Shown one piece after another: positions 26,266 through 36,107 of a stretch of 64,000 bases of DNA. Positions within the stretch are counted from its first letter, which is position 1, and the number at the start of each line of letters is the position of its first letter. The stretch comes from an uncultured Lentisphaeria bacterium (GTDB lineage: Bacteria; Verrucomicrobiota; Lentisphaeria; Oligosphaerales; Oligosphaeraceae), in contig CAKUJM010000007.1 in assembly GCA_934661755.1 (NCBI GenBank), positions 16,478 through 80,477 of the forward strand. Direction: 5' to 3'. The notes beneath the pieces are model-generated. The model ran no database searches. It saw only the letters and a program-made list of their open reading frames with translations, and was not told where the DNA came from. Position numbers and translations under genes: made by a program.

Positions 26266-28344
26266 TCACGGCTGGCCAAATGCCAGTTCCACCATGCAAT
26301 GGCAGGTGAATTGCGGGATCGTGAACTCGATCCGGCCATTGCGGCAGGAAAACGGCAGCGTCCGGCCCTCCGGGACAATCCTGACACCCGATATTTTCCG
26401 GTCCAGCTTCAGGCTGATGCGGACCGGACCGGCGGGGTTGAGATCCTCGATCACCTCGATGGCGGCGCGGCCGGAGGTCGTTCCGCCAGCGAGCTCGACC
26501 ACTCCGCCGCGGAGGATGGTATTCGCATACAGCACATGGAGGACATACCGCATGTCGCGGGGCTGGCTCATCAGGGTGATCCGCCCCTGGGAGGGCAGAT
26601 TGGCGGCCTCCACCTGGAGGTCATCGCCGATGAAGCTTCGAATCGCCTTCGCCACGTATTCCTTGAGCACCACGGCGCCGTAGGCGCGGTAGATTGAGAA
26701 CACCGGATGCGCGAAATACAGGATGTTCCCGGTCATCACCCCGGCGTCGTATCCCGATGGCTCCGGCCGGGGCGGAGTATGCTGATGACTGCAGAAATGC
26801 CGGAAATCGCGGTTGAAATAGGGATCGTACACCTGCCCCAATGACACCCCGCCGCGTTTCCGGATGCGCTGCGACGGCAGGTACATGACGAACGGCCAGT
26901 CCGGTGCGCTGTCCCGCAAGTCCGTGGCATCTTCCTGCGAGGTGCCTGACGGATCCTGGGGACGCCGCACCAGGCACTCCGGCGCGAATCGCGGCGACGG
27001 CTTCACATAGTCCGGCCGATACGGCGACACCCCCTCATGGTCGAATGGCATCGGCAGCGCGAATTCATCGCGGGCAGTCTTCATGCCGCTGGTCCCGGAC
27101 ATGATCAGACGCCCACCGTTTGCAAGGAATTTCTCCAGGCGTTCCGCCAGGGCCGCAGACAGCCGCACCTCATCCGGCAGCAGCAGAATCCGGTATCTGC
27201 TCCAGTCCATCACGGTATCGACGATGTCGAACGGGATATGCGATTCCAGCAGAATCCGGGACGCGCCGGCATCGCCGGGCATCTCCCGCACCGGCGGGCG
27301 TTCCGGCGTAAGGCCGCTCAGGATCGCGACAGCCGCGGCCGACTCCACATGGTCGCACCACGGCTCCTTGTCGCGGACCTCGCGATAGGCCTGGCCGATG
27401 ATGCGGTAGGTGCCTTCATCGAGCATGCCGCAGGGATGCAGCTGGTCGCCGACGCTGCACTTGGCGCCGTTTGCCAGCATCGCGGCGCATTCATAGCGCA
27501 GCGCCTCCGGTGGCTTGTATCCGCCGAATTCCCCCCAGGTGGTGTGGAATTTTCCGGTCATCCCCAGGAACTCCATGCCGAGGTTGCGCACATACGCCGC
27601 CGACATCGGGAAGTGGTCGTACCCCCAGCCGCCGGTCGGCAGCGACTCCAGCTCAAGATGGGAGAAGTACTTGAGGACCTCCTCGCTGCCGATGGTGACA
27701 TGGCCGGAGTTGTGGAACAGCGGCATCTCCGGGGAGACGGACTTCACCGCCTCATAGGTGCGACGGTAGTATTTCATCAGCACCTGGTCGGCAAATTTCC
27801 TGCGGTCAGCGGGATTTTGCGGATCCAGCCCGCCGTCCAGCATCCCCTTGATGCAATGCTGGCAGCAGCATTCGCCCTGGAATATGATGTCGGTGAAGAT
27901 GCCGTCAATGTCCGGGAACATCCCGAGCACCTCCCGGATCTGGTCGCACAGGAAGTCCAGATAAGGCGAATTGAAGCACATCTTGTGGAAATGCGCGCAC
28001 AGCGGATCGTAAAGCCGCCCCTCGGGGCTCATCTCGCCCCATTCCGGATGGATCGACGACGCGTAGTCGTTGAGGCCGGCGGAGAGATAGACCGGGGTCT
28101 TCACCCCGATCTGATGGCAGGCATCAAGCTGGGCGCGGAGCAGATCGAATCCCAGGTGCGGATGGCGCTTTCCGACGGCGGTGTCGTAATAGGCATAGCC
28201 ATGATGGCAGGTCGCGAACAGGGTGATCGAGTCGACCGCCGCATCCTGAAGGGTCCTCTGCCATTGCCGCCGGTCGAATTTCTCCCCGACTGCGGGGATC
28301 AGCGGCGAAGTGTGGAAATCCAGATGTACTTGTCGGAAACGCAT
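26266..28344 (-). CDS. GH151-like alpha-L-fucosidase family protein
   Basis: A 692-aa protein from the ATG at 28344 (MRFRQVHLDFHTSPLIP). An N-terminal TIM barrel carries LDFHTS, SITLFATCHHGYAYYD, GVKTPVYLSAGLND, GIFTDIIFQGECCCQHC, GGWGYDHFP and GKFHTTWGEFGGYKP. A beta-galactosidase-type trimerisation (GATase1-like) domain and a C-terminal beta domain follow. This layout matches what I know of family GH151, described as alpha-L-fucosidases. There is no signal peptide, so it would act on imported oligosaccharides. It is the last of four minus-strand genes (GntR regulator, pseudopilin, glycosidase, GH151). The substrate is inferred. Confidence 0.7.
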   Translation of the reverse strand: MRFRQVHLDFHTSPLIPAVGEKFDRRQWQRTLQDAAVDSITLFATCHHGYAYYDTAVGKRHPHLGFDLLRAQLDACHQIGVKTPVYLSAGLNDYASSIHPEWGEMSPEGRLYDPLCAHFHKMCFNSPYLDFLCDQIREVLGMFPDIDGIFTDIIFQGECCCQHCIKGMLDGGLDPQNPADRRKFADQVLMKYYRRTYEAVKSVSPEMPLFHNSGHVTIGSEEVLKYFSHLELESLPTGGWGYDHFPMSAAYVRNLGMEFLGMTGKFHTTWGEFGGYKPPEALRYECAAMLANGAKCSVGDQLHPCGMLDEGTYRIIGQAYREVRDKEPWCDHVESAAAVAILSGLTPERPPVREMPGDAGASRILLESHIPFDIVDTVMDWSRYRILLLPDEVRLSAALAERLEKFLANGGRLIMSGTSGMKTARDEFALPMPFDHEGVSPYRPDYVKPSPRFAPECLVRRPQDPSGTSQEDATDLRDSAPDWPFVMYLPSQRIRKRGGVSLGQVYDPYFNRDFRHFCSHQHTPPRPEPSGYDAGVMTGNILYFAHPVFSIYRAYGAVVLKEYVAKAIRSFIGDDLQVEAANLPSQGRITLMSQPRDMRYVLHVLYANTILRGGVVELAGGTTSGRAAIEVIEDLNPAGPVRISLKLDRKISGVRIVPEGRTLPFSCRNGRIEFTIPQFTCHCMVELAFGQP

Positions 28345-28527
28345 ATCGCATAATATAGCGGCGGTGCATGACGCCAGGCGCAGTCCGCACCAATGCACAA
28401 AAAGGGCAGTCGGACTGCACGCCTCCCAGTCGTGGCGCCACCTGGGTGGAATTGATTCGCCGGCACTCCCCCCCCCATCTACGGGAAGACGGGACGGGAG
28501 GGGGAAGAGGGGATGCGTCAATGGCGG

Positions 28528-31500
28528 CTACGGCAGCAGCACCATGTCCATCCACATCCCGGGGCACTTGTCATAGGCAACTCCCGGCGTAAGCTCCAAA
28601 GCCCCCGTGCGTTCCTTGCCGTTGTTGACATTGACGATGCAGCCGATGCGCATCGCCGCATTCCGCACCAGCTTGAACGGGCTTACCGCCCGGCGCGAGA
28701 ATGCCGCCTCATAGACGACGAGGCCGGGGAATTTCCGCACCGCGAAGGCCACTTCCTCGCCTTCGGGAAGAACGCCGGTGGTCTTTGACAGGCTGTCGTA
28801 TTTTGCGGTGCTGCCCCAGCGCCGGAAAACCACCGGCCTTCCGGATGCCATTCCCATGGAGTACTCGAAGTCGTCGTCATCGATGCCGCTGATATCCGCG
28901 GCGCCGTTTCTGAGGGTGTCAAAGCAGACCTGCAGTCCGTCGTATTCCCAGAGCCGGTCCGCATCGGCCAGATCCGGAAGGGTGAACAGCTCCGGCTTGA
29001 AGACCTCGGCCGAGATATACAGGAAGTCGTCGTCCCAGGCATAGCGCAGATTGGCGGTGATCCGGTCCTCCGCCTCGCTCCAGTTCCGGCCCACTCGCGG
29101 ATCGCGGTTGCTCTTGTCAAGGCGTATGACCTCGGTGCCTTCCGGCCAGTCCGAGAGGTCGCCGTCGATGGTGAGCGCACGTGCGGTGCGGTGGGCGATG
29201 ATTGCCCGCAGATTCCACTCCATCTCATGCTTTTCATCACGGCCATCGACCTCGACCAGGACCCGCACCTTCCGGTCGGCCACCGAGATGTTGTCCCTCA
29301 GCGTGATTTCCAGGTCCTTCGAACCCTCGCCGCCGATTGCATCCAGGCGGTATTCGGCCGGTCCGTCGACTGCGCCCGCAGTCAGGACCTTGATCCGGCA
29401 GCCGAGGGAGCGGCCGGTGACATTGCGGACGGTTATCTTCACCTTGTTGATGCCGATGACCGCCGGCGTGACCTCGACGCTTTTGCCCGAGACGTCGGTC
29501 ATTGCGGCATTCTCCAGCACTTCGGCGAAGCGCTCCGCCGGTAGCTGGCTGTCGAGATACACCGGGAAGATGTCGATGCCGATTTCCCCGGCGTCGATCC
29601 GGGAGCCGCAGAAGTCGTATGCGGCAAGCAGCGAATCCGCGCCCAGGCGCATGACCGACGGCTCGCCGTGCCACTTCCACAGCACTGCGGTGCGCTTGTG
29701 GCCGTGGTCGAAAATGTAGCAGCGGTAATTGAGGCCGAGCCGGGCACGCCCCGCATACGGTGCCTTCTCCAGGCGGTCAATCAGGTTCCGCATCGCGAAG
29801 AACGCCAGGTTGGGGATCGGAAAGCGGTCGTTTGACGGATCGGTCATGAGCATCATGTTCCAGGCATTGCTGACGGTCGAGGACTCGTAGGCGAAGTGGT
29901 AATAGCGCCGGGCGCCGCCGGCGATGCCCTGGATGATGTTCCGCATGTCGCCCGCCGCCGCTTCGCGCATGTATTCGGTGATGGTGTTGTCGGTCAGACC
30001 GGAGGACTGGACACGGCCGGCCTCGGTGGCAATCTGCGGAATCGGCTTGTAGCAGTCGATGAGTTCCTGGAGCTTGGCGGCATTGGCGGCATAATCCGGC
30101 AGCTCCGGCAGCGGCTGATATGGATGATATGACACATAGTCCAGGATGTCCTTGCCGCCCTTCTTGAGGATGTTCTCGATCCAGGTGTAGTCAATTGTCA
30201 GGGTGCATGGCCCCGCCAGCTTCGCCTGCGGGTCGCTCCGCTTCAGGATTTCCGAGACCTCGCGGAGCTGCTTCATGTCCAGATCGACATTCCAGCCGGA
30301 AACGACATTGACCTCGTTCTCGCTCTCGTAGATCTCGACGCTGCCCGCCACTTTGCGGACCTGTTCTTCAAATTCCTTCATCCATTCGGCCCATTTTTCG
30401 GGGTTGTCGCGGACCTCCTTCTCCATCGACAGGCAAAGCAGCGGCTTGATCCCGGTGCCGTCAAAGAACGGCGCCGCGTCAAATGCATCCCCGATGCGGC
30501 CGGATGCGGTGCCGATGCGCACGCCGCCAACCCGCAGATCCCTCAAATACGGGAGGTTCAGCTTCACGTTGTTGCCGCCTACCGGGAACTCGATGCCGAA
30601 GCGGTCGACGGGCGCCTGGCCCCTGTCGATCACGCCGAGATGAAGCGTGGCCTCCTTGTCGCGGCCACCCGCCTTGCAGGAGAAGGTCAGGTTCATCGCC
30701 CCGCGAATCCGGGACGGCGGGACCAGCCTGAAATCCAGGCTCCTGCGTTCGCCGGGAGCCAGCTCAATGGCCATGGGGCCGGAGGATGCGACCTCCTTCC
30801 CCCGCCAGTCCTTGAGGGACCAGGACACTTCGCAGGGCATCGCCTGCTCCGCATAGCTTTCCACCTCAAGCGACGGACGGATTTCCTCCCCTGCATAGCA
30901 ATAGCCGCGGCGGATCCCCAGCGATGGACGCATGTGCACCTGGTCGTCATCCGTGAAATCCGCATGTCCGCCGGTGACGCAGGCGGCGGAGTCCACCCAG
31001 AAGGTGCCGCGGTTCTTGTCGCAGGCGCGCACATATGGATAGGCCACGCCGGTCACGCAGCCATACGCACCCACCAGCCCGTTCTGGAAGGCCAGGTCCG
31101 CCTTTTCGCCCCAGGCCGGCATGTACAGCTCATACTTCCTCCACTCGGTGTCGATCCGAAAATACTTGAAGGCCGCCAGCGCATTCGCGATGAAGAAGCC
31201 GATTTCCACATCCATCGGCTTTTCCGCCTTCATCCACACGGTGTACGAGATTGGCTTTCCAATCGCGTACGCGACGGGGTTGAAATGGAAGCGCGAATAG
31301 ACGTCGTCGTGCCTTGCAGTCAGGCGGAACGAGTACCTGCCGGAATGCACCACCTTGTCATCCAGTTCGGCGACCAGCTCGCTTTTGATCTCGAGGCCGC
31401 GCCAGTCGAAATACTTCTGCACCGCGTCACGCTGTGCAAATGCCAGCGACGGCATGAAGATATTGTAGAAGCCGTCTTCCGCGCCGCCGTTGCGGATGAG

Positions 31501-32127
31501 GTTCGCGGAGACGCCCTCTTCCTTTTCCTGCTCGGGTTCATAGGCGAAGAACCTGACATCCCTGAAGCGGTAGACGCCCGGCGACTTCAGATCGGCGCGC
31601 AGCCACAGCCCCTCCACGCCCTCCGGGATCGACGGCTCGAAGACCAGCTTGCCGCCCGACCCCGTTCCGGAGATCAGAAAGTCCTTGCCGTCATAGAAGG
31701 CGGTGCCCTTGTTGCTCAGGACCAGAAGCCCCAGCGACAGGCCGTCGTCCCCGCCTGCCGTGACCTCCATGCGGTTGATTTTCCCGGAGACGGCCCGGCC
31801 CTCGGGCGTGCAATGCCACTGGCCGACGGGAATGCCAAACCAGCCGATCATGATGGCCGGCCCGGTCTTGTGCCTCCCAAAATACTCCCGCGTATCGACG
31901 ACCAGATCGCCGCCCTCCTGGCTGACCTTCACCAGGCCGGCCGGGCCATCCGGCAGCCTCATCGAGGCAAACGCGCCGCCTTCCTGCGCCCTCAACAAGA
32001 TTTCGCGGCCATTGATGCTCAAGGCGGCCTTGCCGGGCTGCATCTCATAGCCATGCGCCCCGGCGGCGGCCAGCATCACGGCCACTGCCCATTGCGCGAT
32101 TGCATTCGCCAGACTGCGTCCAGTCAT
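28528..32127 (-). CDS. Large secreted clan GH-A-type glycosidase with CBM9-like end
   Basis: A 1199-aa protein from the ATG at 32127, preceded by AGGAGAGAAGG. A signal peptide is clear (AQWAVAVMLAAAGAHG, residues 11-26). Beta-rich, carbohydrate-binding-like regions cover about 28-500. A TIM-barrel-like domain covers about 500-800, with a candidate acid/base Glu605 in YESENEVN and a candidate nucleophile Glu702 in PQIATEAGR. The last 160 residues (LTIDGDLSDWPEG onward, with YAWDDDFLYISAEV) look like a family 9 carbohydrate-binding domain. The glycosidase family is not certain. It is likely co-transcribed with the flanking pseudopilin and GH151 genes, although a repeat element lies in the upstream gap. 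Confidence 0.6.
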   Translation of the reverse strand: MTGRSLANAIAQWAVAVMLAAAGAHGYEMQPGKAALSINGREILLRAQEGGAFASMRLPDGPAGLVKVSQEGGDLVVDTREYFGRHKTGPAIMIGWFGIPVGQWHCTPEGRAVSGKINRMEVTAGGDDGLSLGLLVLSNKGTAFYDGKDFLISGTGSGGKLVFEPSIPEGVEGLWLRADLKSPGVYRFRDVRFFAYEPEQEKEEGVSANLIRNGGAEDGFYNIFMPSLAFAQRDAVQKYFDWRGLEIKSELVAELDDKVVHSGRYSFRLTARHDDVYSRFHFNPVAYAIGKPISYTVWMKAEKPMDVEIGFFIANALAAFKYFRIDTEWRKYELYMPAWGEKADLAFQNGLVGAYGCVTGVAYPYVRACDKNRGTFWVDSAACVTGGHADFTDDDQVHMRPSLGIRRGYCYAGEEIRPSLEVESYAEQAMPCEVSWSLKDWRGKEVASSGPMAIELAPGERRSLDFRLVPPSRIRGAMNLTFSCKAGGRDKEATLHLGVIDRGQAPVDRFGIEFPVGGNNVKLNLPYLRDLRVGGVRIGTASGRIGDAFDAAPFFDGTGIKPLLCLSMEKEVRDNPEKWAEWMKEFEEQVRKVAGSVEIYESENEVNVVSGWNVDLDMKQLREVSEILKRSDPQAKLAGPCTLTIDYTWIENILKKGGKDILDYVSYHPYQPLPELPDYAANAAKLQELIDCYKPIPQIATEAGRVQSSGLTDNTITEYMREAAAGDMRNIIQGIAGGARRYYHFAYESSTVSNAWNMMLMTDPSNDRFPIPNLAFFAMRNLIDRLEKAPYAGRARLGLNYRCYIFDHGHKRTAVLWKWHGEPSVMRLGADSLLAAYDFCGSRIDAGEIGIDIFPVYLDSQLPAERFAEVLENAAMTDVSGKSVEVTPAVIGINKVKITVRNVTGRSLGCRIKVLTAGAVDGPAEYRLDAIGGEGSKDLEITLRDNISVADRKVRVLVEVDGRDEKHEMEWNLRAIIAHRTARALTIDGDLSDWPEGTEVIRLDKSNRDPRVGRNWSEAEDRITANLRYAWDDDFLYISAEVFKPELFTLPDLADADRLWEYDGLQVCFDTLRNGAADISGIDDDDFEYSMGMASGRPVVFRRWGSTAKYDSLSKTTGVLPEGEEVAFAVRKFPGLVVYEAAFSRRAVSPFKLVRNAAMRIGCIVNVNNGKERTGALELTPGVAYDKCPGMWMDMVLLP

Positions 32128-32153
32128 TGTGTCCTTCTCTCCTTTTTCTGAGT

Positions 32154-32276
32154 CCTGAATCCGCGAGGATGGGCTCTTTTGCGGCATGGCTTCGCCGTTT
32201 TTCAGTCACGCACTCCCGGTGCGCACCCTCAAAATGCCCCATTCTGACGCAAAATCACCTGCTTCGCGGATTCAGG
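32154..32276. repeat. Family A intergenic hairpin element, copy 1
   Basis: A 123-bp unit with perfect 13-bp terminal inverted repeats (CCTGAATCCGCGA and its complement). It lies between the pseudopilin and glycosidase genes and is oriented opposite to the copies at 36108-36231 and 58318-58442. Internal arms (TTTTGCG and CGCAAAA) extend the potential hairpin. Confidence 0.85.
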
Positions 32277-32359
32277 CGATTTTCTCTCCGCAAGGCCGTT
32301 GCCGGTTTTCCGCCAAGGCACACGCAAGCCGCCGTCCGGCGGTCTTCGTGCGCGACGCG

Positions 32360-33109
32360 CTACCGGTCCATGTTGAGGAGGACCCGCGCCTGCCAGTAGT
32401 CTTCCAGCACCGCCGACAACCGCCCCTCGACATGCCCGTCGCACATCACGAAATTGTTGATGGCGCCTTTCTGCGGCAGGGCATTGCTATCGTCGGCCCA
32501 AGTCCCCGGGGTGAAGGGCGGGCACGGATTGGCGCCACCCCCGTGGGGGACGAACTTGAAGGAGCCACTGCCGTTGAAGCTGTGGGTCATGTTGTTGTAG
32601 AAGTCGCCCGCCATGGCACGCACGGAATGGGAATTCAGCTTGTCCAGCCGCCCCGGATATTTGTAGCCATTGGAGAGCACGCCCGGCCATTCCAGGCCAA
32701 ACAGCCCGATGCAGTAGGGAAGGAACGCCGACATGCCGTAGGTGGGCCCCCAGGCCGTCGCCCCCGCACGCGACGACGGACAGCGCAGCAGCTTGCAATT
32801 CCGGCTGTCCACTATGTTCCCGCCGATGTCCGAGAAGATGGTCAGCAACCGCTCGTCCCTCAGCCGCTGCTTCCAGTTCACGCCATCGTCGGCCGCCGGC
32901 GCCGGCAGATAGCTGTCATTGCCGTCGGCGTACATGATGAGGCACAGGCCGATCTGCTTCAGGTTGCTCTTGCAGGAGACATCGCGGGCCTTGTCCCGGG
33001 CCTTGCCCAACGCCGGCAGCAGCATGCTGGCCAGAATGGCGATGATGGCGATCACCACCAGCAGCTCAATCAACGTAAAGGCGCAATTCCTTCTGACTGG
33101 AAAAGACAT
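32360..33109 (-). CDS. Type II secretion pseudopilin-like (prepilin N-methylation) protein
   Basis: A 249-aa protein from the ATG at 33109, directly after a strong ribosome-binding site (AAAGGAGG). The N-terminus has the prepilin peptidase signal CAFTLIELLVVIAIIAILAS with Glu5 of the mature form, followed by MLLPALGKARDKARDVSCKS. A C-terminal NFVMCDGHVEGRL motif is typical of the expanded pseudopilin family of Planctomycetes and Lentisphaerota. These proteins are numerous in such genomes and often sit beside glycosidases; their role is not established. It lies between a GntR regulator and the glycosidase gene. Confidence 0.88.
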   Translation of the reverse strand: MSFPVRRNCAFTLIELLVVIAIIAILASMLLPALGKARDKARDVSCKSNLKQIGLCLIMYADGNDSYLPAPAADDGVNWKQRLRDERLLTIFSDIGGNIVDSRNCKLLRCPSSRAGATAWGPTYGMSAFLPYCIGLFGLEWPGVLSNGYKYPGRLDKLNSHSVRAMAGDFYNNMTHSFNGSGSFKFVPHGGGANPCPPFTPGTWADDSNALPQKGAINNFVMCDGHVEGRLSAVLEDYWQARVLLNMDR

Positions 33110-33168
33110 GGTTCTTCCTCCTTTTTTTTTGCAATATGCGAAAACAACGTGAATTTCCAAAATGACCG

Positions 33169-34182
33169 TCAACAGCCGATCCGCTCAAGATGCAGCAAAT
33201 ATCCGTGGATCGCGGGCTTCACCTTCCTGCCGTCCATCAGCGCCAGCAGCTCCGAGGCGATGCCGGAGGCCATCTCCTTCTCCGGCGGCGTCTGATGCAG
33301 CCCGCAGAACCTGGCGTCGTTGATTCTCGGGCGGAACGAAACCAGCCGGCACTGCCGATGATAGTCGATCCCCAGCTTGTCAAGCAGGTCAAGCACCTGC
33401 CGCTCATAGTGGCCGCTGATGTATATGCAATCCGGAACCCAGGACATCAGCTCGCGGCGCAGACCGTCCAGATCCCCGACGAACCGCAGCTCCAAATTGG
33501 CCGCCGCCTCGCGATAGGCATGCTCAAAGCCGGACTTGAACCGGTCATGCATGAAGCTGATCAGTCCGCATATCCGGGTGCGGCCCTCCGAAGCCAGGAT
33601 CCGGCCGACCTGGCGGCTCGAACCCTCAATGTCGTAGCAATGCGCCGGCAGGACGCCGACATGCGCGGTCGTCACCACGGGAAGCCCATCGGCGCTGAGC
33701 TTCTCCAAAACCGCCATGACGACGGGGTCGGCGCCGACATACAGCAAGGCGTCGAGATTGAATGACCGCAACTCCGCCTCGATGCGCTCCGCGTCAAACG
33801 CGCCGTCAAACTTGATCTGACGCATCATGCAATCGCTCTTCGTCAATTCCAGCCCCGCCAGGGAAATCATGCTCCAGGACGAGTAGTCCTGAAGCAGGTC
33901 GTTGCCGCGGTTGCTGAAATGGCCGACAATGCGCATCGGCACGCCAAAGCTGTTCATCTGCGGATTGGTGAAGGTCCCGACGCCGCGCCTGACGATGGTG
34001 TAGCCCTCGGCACGCACCACGTTCAATGCCTTGACCACCGTCGCCATCGCGACGTTGAACTTGCCTTGCAAGTCGCGCGCAGAAGGCAGAAGCACCGACT
34101 TCTGACCGGCACGGACCACTATGCCGATGATGTAGTCGCGGATCTTCAGATATTCGGCTTTCGCGGCTTGCCGCTCCTTCAT
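33169..34182 (-). CDS. GntR-type regulator with LacI-like sugar-binding domain
   Basis: A 337-aa regulator. The N-terminal winged helix (about 10-75) contains LLPSARDLQGKFNVAMATVV then KALNVVRAEGYTIVRRGVGTF, the GntR pattern. A periplasmic-binding-protein-like effector domain follows (VPMRIVGHFSNRG to the end), as in AraR-type regulators. GGGGAGGG precedes the ATG. It heads the minus-strand carbohydrate cluster and probably responds to a sugar released by those enzymes. A promoter with a repeated sequence just downstream of the -10 box suggests autoregulation. Confidence 0.88.
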   Translation of the reverse strand: MKERQAAKAEYLKIRDYIIGIVVRAGQKSVLLPSARDLQGKFNVAMATVVKALNVVRAEGYTIVRRGVGTFTNPQMNSFGVPMRIVGHFSNRGNDLLQDYSSWSMISLAGLELTKSDCMMRQIKFDGAFDAERIEAELRSFNLDALLYVGADPVVMAVLEKLSADGLPVVTTAHVGVLPAHCYDIEGSSRQVGRILASEGRTRICGLISFMHDRFKSGFEHAYREAAANLELRFVGDLDGLRRELMSWVPDCIYISGHYERQVLDLLDKLGIDYHRQCRLVSFRPRINDARFCGLHQTPPEKEMASGIASELLALMDGRKVKPAIHGYLLHLERIGC

Positions 34183-34209
34183 GTCGTGACCCTCCCCATT
34201 TCTTGAAGA

Positions 34210-34264
34210 TAGTACACTGGTAGTACAGTGCGGTTAATATAACACCATGATTGAAAATTGTCAA
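34210..34264 (-). promoter_or_regulatory. Sigma-70 promoter and direct-repeat operator of the GntR gene
   Basis: On minus, TTGACA (34264-34259) and TATATT (34241-34236) are separated by exactly 17 bp. Immediately downstream, covering the expected start site, is TGTACTA-CCAG-TGTACTA (34210-34228 with flanks), a direct repeat that also contains CACTG/CAGTG arms. This is a good candidate binding site for the GntR-type protein itself. The 330-bp gap 34183-34512 contains this and no gene. Confidence 0.7.
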
Positions 34265-34512
34265 ATGACACGCAAAATATTTCCCCGCGCGTAACTGGAA
34301 AAAACCGTGGAATCGGCGGCCGGGGATGACTTTCTCCGGAATTCAGGCATTACATTAAAGGCACAGTCGCCATGCGCGGACGAGCGGCCATCCGGAGGGG
34401 ATGCGCACAGCGCCGCCGCATGGTCCGCACTGGCTTTTTCCGCTCCCGCCGACCTCAAAGCCCCCGACACCGGCGCCTGGCATTGGCTGCCGAGAATCCC
34501 CCCCCTGAATCC

Positions 34513-35247
34513 GTGAAGCCCAACACCATCTTTCTTTTCCAAGGCGACTCGATCACCGACGGAGGACGCCGGCGAGACGGCGACCCCAACCACGCCATGG
34601 GGGACAGCTACGCCTTCAGCGTCGCATCGTATCTGGGCGAGAAGCATGCCGCCTTGCGTCCGGCGTTTTTGAACCGCGGAAACAGCGGCGACACTTCGGC
34701 GCAGGTGCGGGCGCGCTGGCAGGCCGACGCACTGGATCTGCATCCCGACGTCATCTCGCTGCTGGTCGGAGTCAACGACCTGCTCGTGCATTGCGCCGAC
34801 GGAGTTTCCGAGGAGACGGCCCAGGCGACCTCGCCGGCCGCATACGAGGACAATCTGCGCGCCATGCTCTCCGAAGCCCGGAGCCGGAATCCGTCGGTGC
34901 AGCTGCTGCTGGGGCTGCCGTTTTTCTACCGCATCGACGGCTTCGATCCATCAGTGCATTGGAATGACGACGCGATGACCCGCGGCTTCACCATGGATTT
35001 CCGCAACGCGGTCACGCAGCGCAATGTCATGCAGCGGGTGGCGTACATCCCGCAGCTGCAGGCGGTGGTCCGGCGGGTCGCGGCGGATTTCGGCGCCGTC
35101 CTGCTGGATTATCCGGCGGCGATTGACAACGCGATGAAGACGGCGCCCATCGAGTACTGGGTCTGGGACGGCATCCACGTCACCTGCGCGGGGCAGCGGC
35201 TGCTCATGCGCACCTGGCTGGACGGCTACAGGACTCTTCAACCCTGA
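34513..35247 (+). CDS. SGNH/GDSL hydrolase (esterase-like)
   Basis: A 244-aa protein. I chose the GTG at 34513 because the first strand (NTIFLFQGDSITDGG) follows directly; the upstream open frame is Arg/Pro-rich and unlike the family. Block I GDSIT (catalytic Ser), block II Gly in NRGNSGDTS, block III GVNDLL (Asn) and block V WDGIHVTCAG (Asp, His) are all present. These enzymes often remove acetyl or other ester groups from polysaccharides, which fits its place divergent from the glycosidase cluster. No signal peptide is seen with this start. Substrate unknown. Confidence 0.8.
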   Translation: MKPNTIFLFQGDSITDGGRRRDGDPNHAMGDSYAFSVASYLGEKHAALRPAFLNRGNSGDTSAQVRARWQADALDLHPDVISLLVGVNDLLVHCADGVSEETAQATSPAAYEDNLRAMLSEARSRNPSVQLLLGLPFFYRIDGFDPSVHWNDDAMTRGFTMDFRNAVTQRNVMQRVAYIPQLQAVVRRVAADFGAVLLDYPAAIDNAMKTAPIEYWVWDGIHVTCAGQRLLMRTWLDGYRTLQP

Positions 35248-35365
35248 ATACAGGACGAGAAGCATGAACGCCTGAATGTCGTGAATCCGGCTCTTCTGCG
35301 CCATGATTTCGCGAATGCGCCGTCCGCCGGCCGTGCCTGAAAACGCGCCACTGCACAAGCATCGC

Positions 35366-35998
35366 ATGCCCGCATCACTGTCTTCATCAATTGCACTGGC
35401 GCTGGCCATGGGGCTGGCGCTGCTGCCGGCGGCACTGCCCGCCTTCACCTTGCAGCAGTCCTTCACCTTCGACTCCGACGGCGGCTGCCAGGCCGGATAC
35501 ACCTGGTCGGTGCCCAAGGACGCCATCGGCATCATCGATGCCACCCGGGGCTTTTTCTCCCCCGACGGCGCCCCGCCGCCATTCCCGGATCGCACGGCGC
35601 TGGAACGCCACTTTTCCGCATGTCCGGGAATGCGGATCATCGCCTGCAACCGCTATGAAAGCGCCCAGGCAGTCATTTGCCGGGCGGTGGTCATGGTGCC
35701 GGATGCCCGGCAGGCATTCGCCGCCGGCGTCTTCGGGGGCTTCAGGCTGTTGCCATCGCCAAAGGCCATCGGCGATGTGGAGCTGTCCGCACGGCTGCCG
35801 GAATGCGCCGGAGACCGCAGACAGCGCGAGGTCATCGCCGAAGTCATCGGCGGCATCGACTTGACCCTGACCGTGAACACCCCCACTGAAGTCATCGAGT
35901 GCAACGGCCGGAAGACGCGCTTCAACCAGGCGCAATGGCATATCGCCCCCGGGGAGTTTGTCTCCGGGGTGTCGCCGGCGGTCTTCCTGCGGTGGTAG
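35366..35998 (+). CDS. Secreted protein of unknown function
   Basis: A 210-aa protein from the ATG at 35366. Residues 5-27 form a signal peptide (SSIALALAMGLALLPAALPA), likely cleaved before FTLQQ. The mature part is mixed alpha/beta with three cysteines in view (ACPG, ACNR, VICRA). I do not recognise the family. It follows the SGNH hydrolase after 118 bp on the same strand. That gap contains a partial, inverted family A repeat (about 35271-35315). Confidence 0.6.
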   Translation: MPASLSSSIALALAMGLALLPAALPAFTLQQSFTFDSDGGCQAGYTWSVPKDAIGIIDATRGFFSPDGAPPPFPDRTALERHFSACPGMRIIACNRYESAQAVICRAVVMVPDARQAFAAGVFGGFRLLPSPKAIGDVELSARLPECAGDRRQREVIAEVIGGIDLTLTVNTPTEVIECNGRKTRFNQAQWHIAPGEFVSGVSPAVFLRW

Positions 35999-36107
35999 GC
36001 CATGGCCCTGCGGCAGCCGGAATGCGTGAAATCCCGGCAGGGCGAGGACGGGAACCGCAAAGGCGGGATATATTAAAAGGCCGCCCGCCACCGTTTCCAG
36101 AAGACGG

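Noticed and set aside
32045..32242. Small conserved protein encoded in family A repeats (MGHFEGAHRECVTEK and MRNFEGAYRECVTEK frames)
   Set aside because: Similar frames are open on both strands of the repeat and copy 3 does not keep the same peptide, so conservation looks like DNA or RNA structure and not coding.
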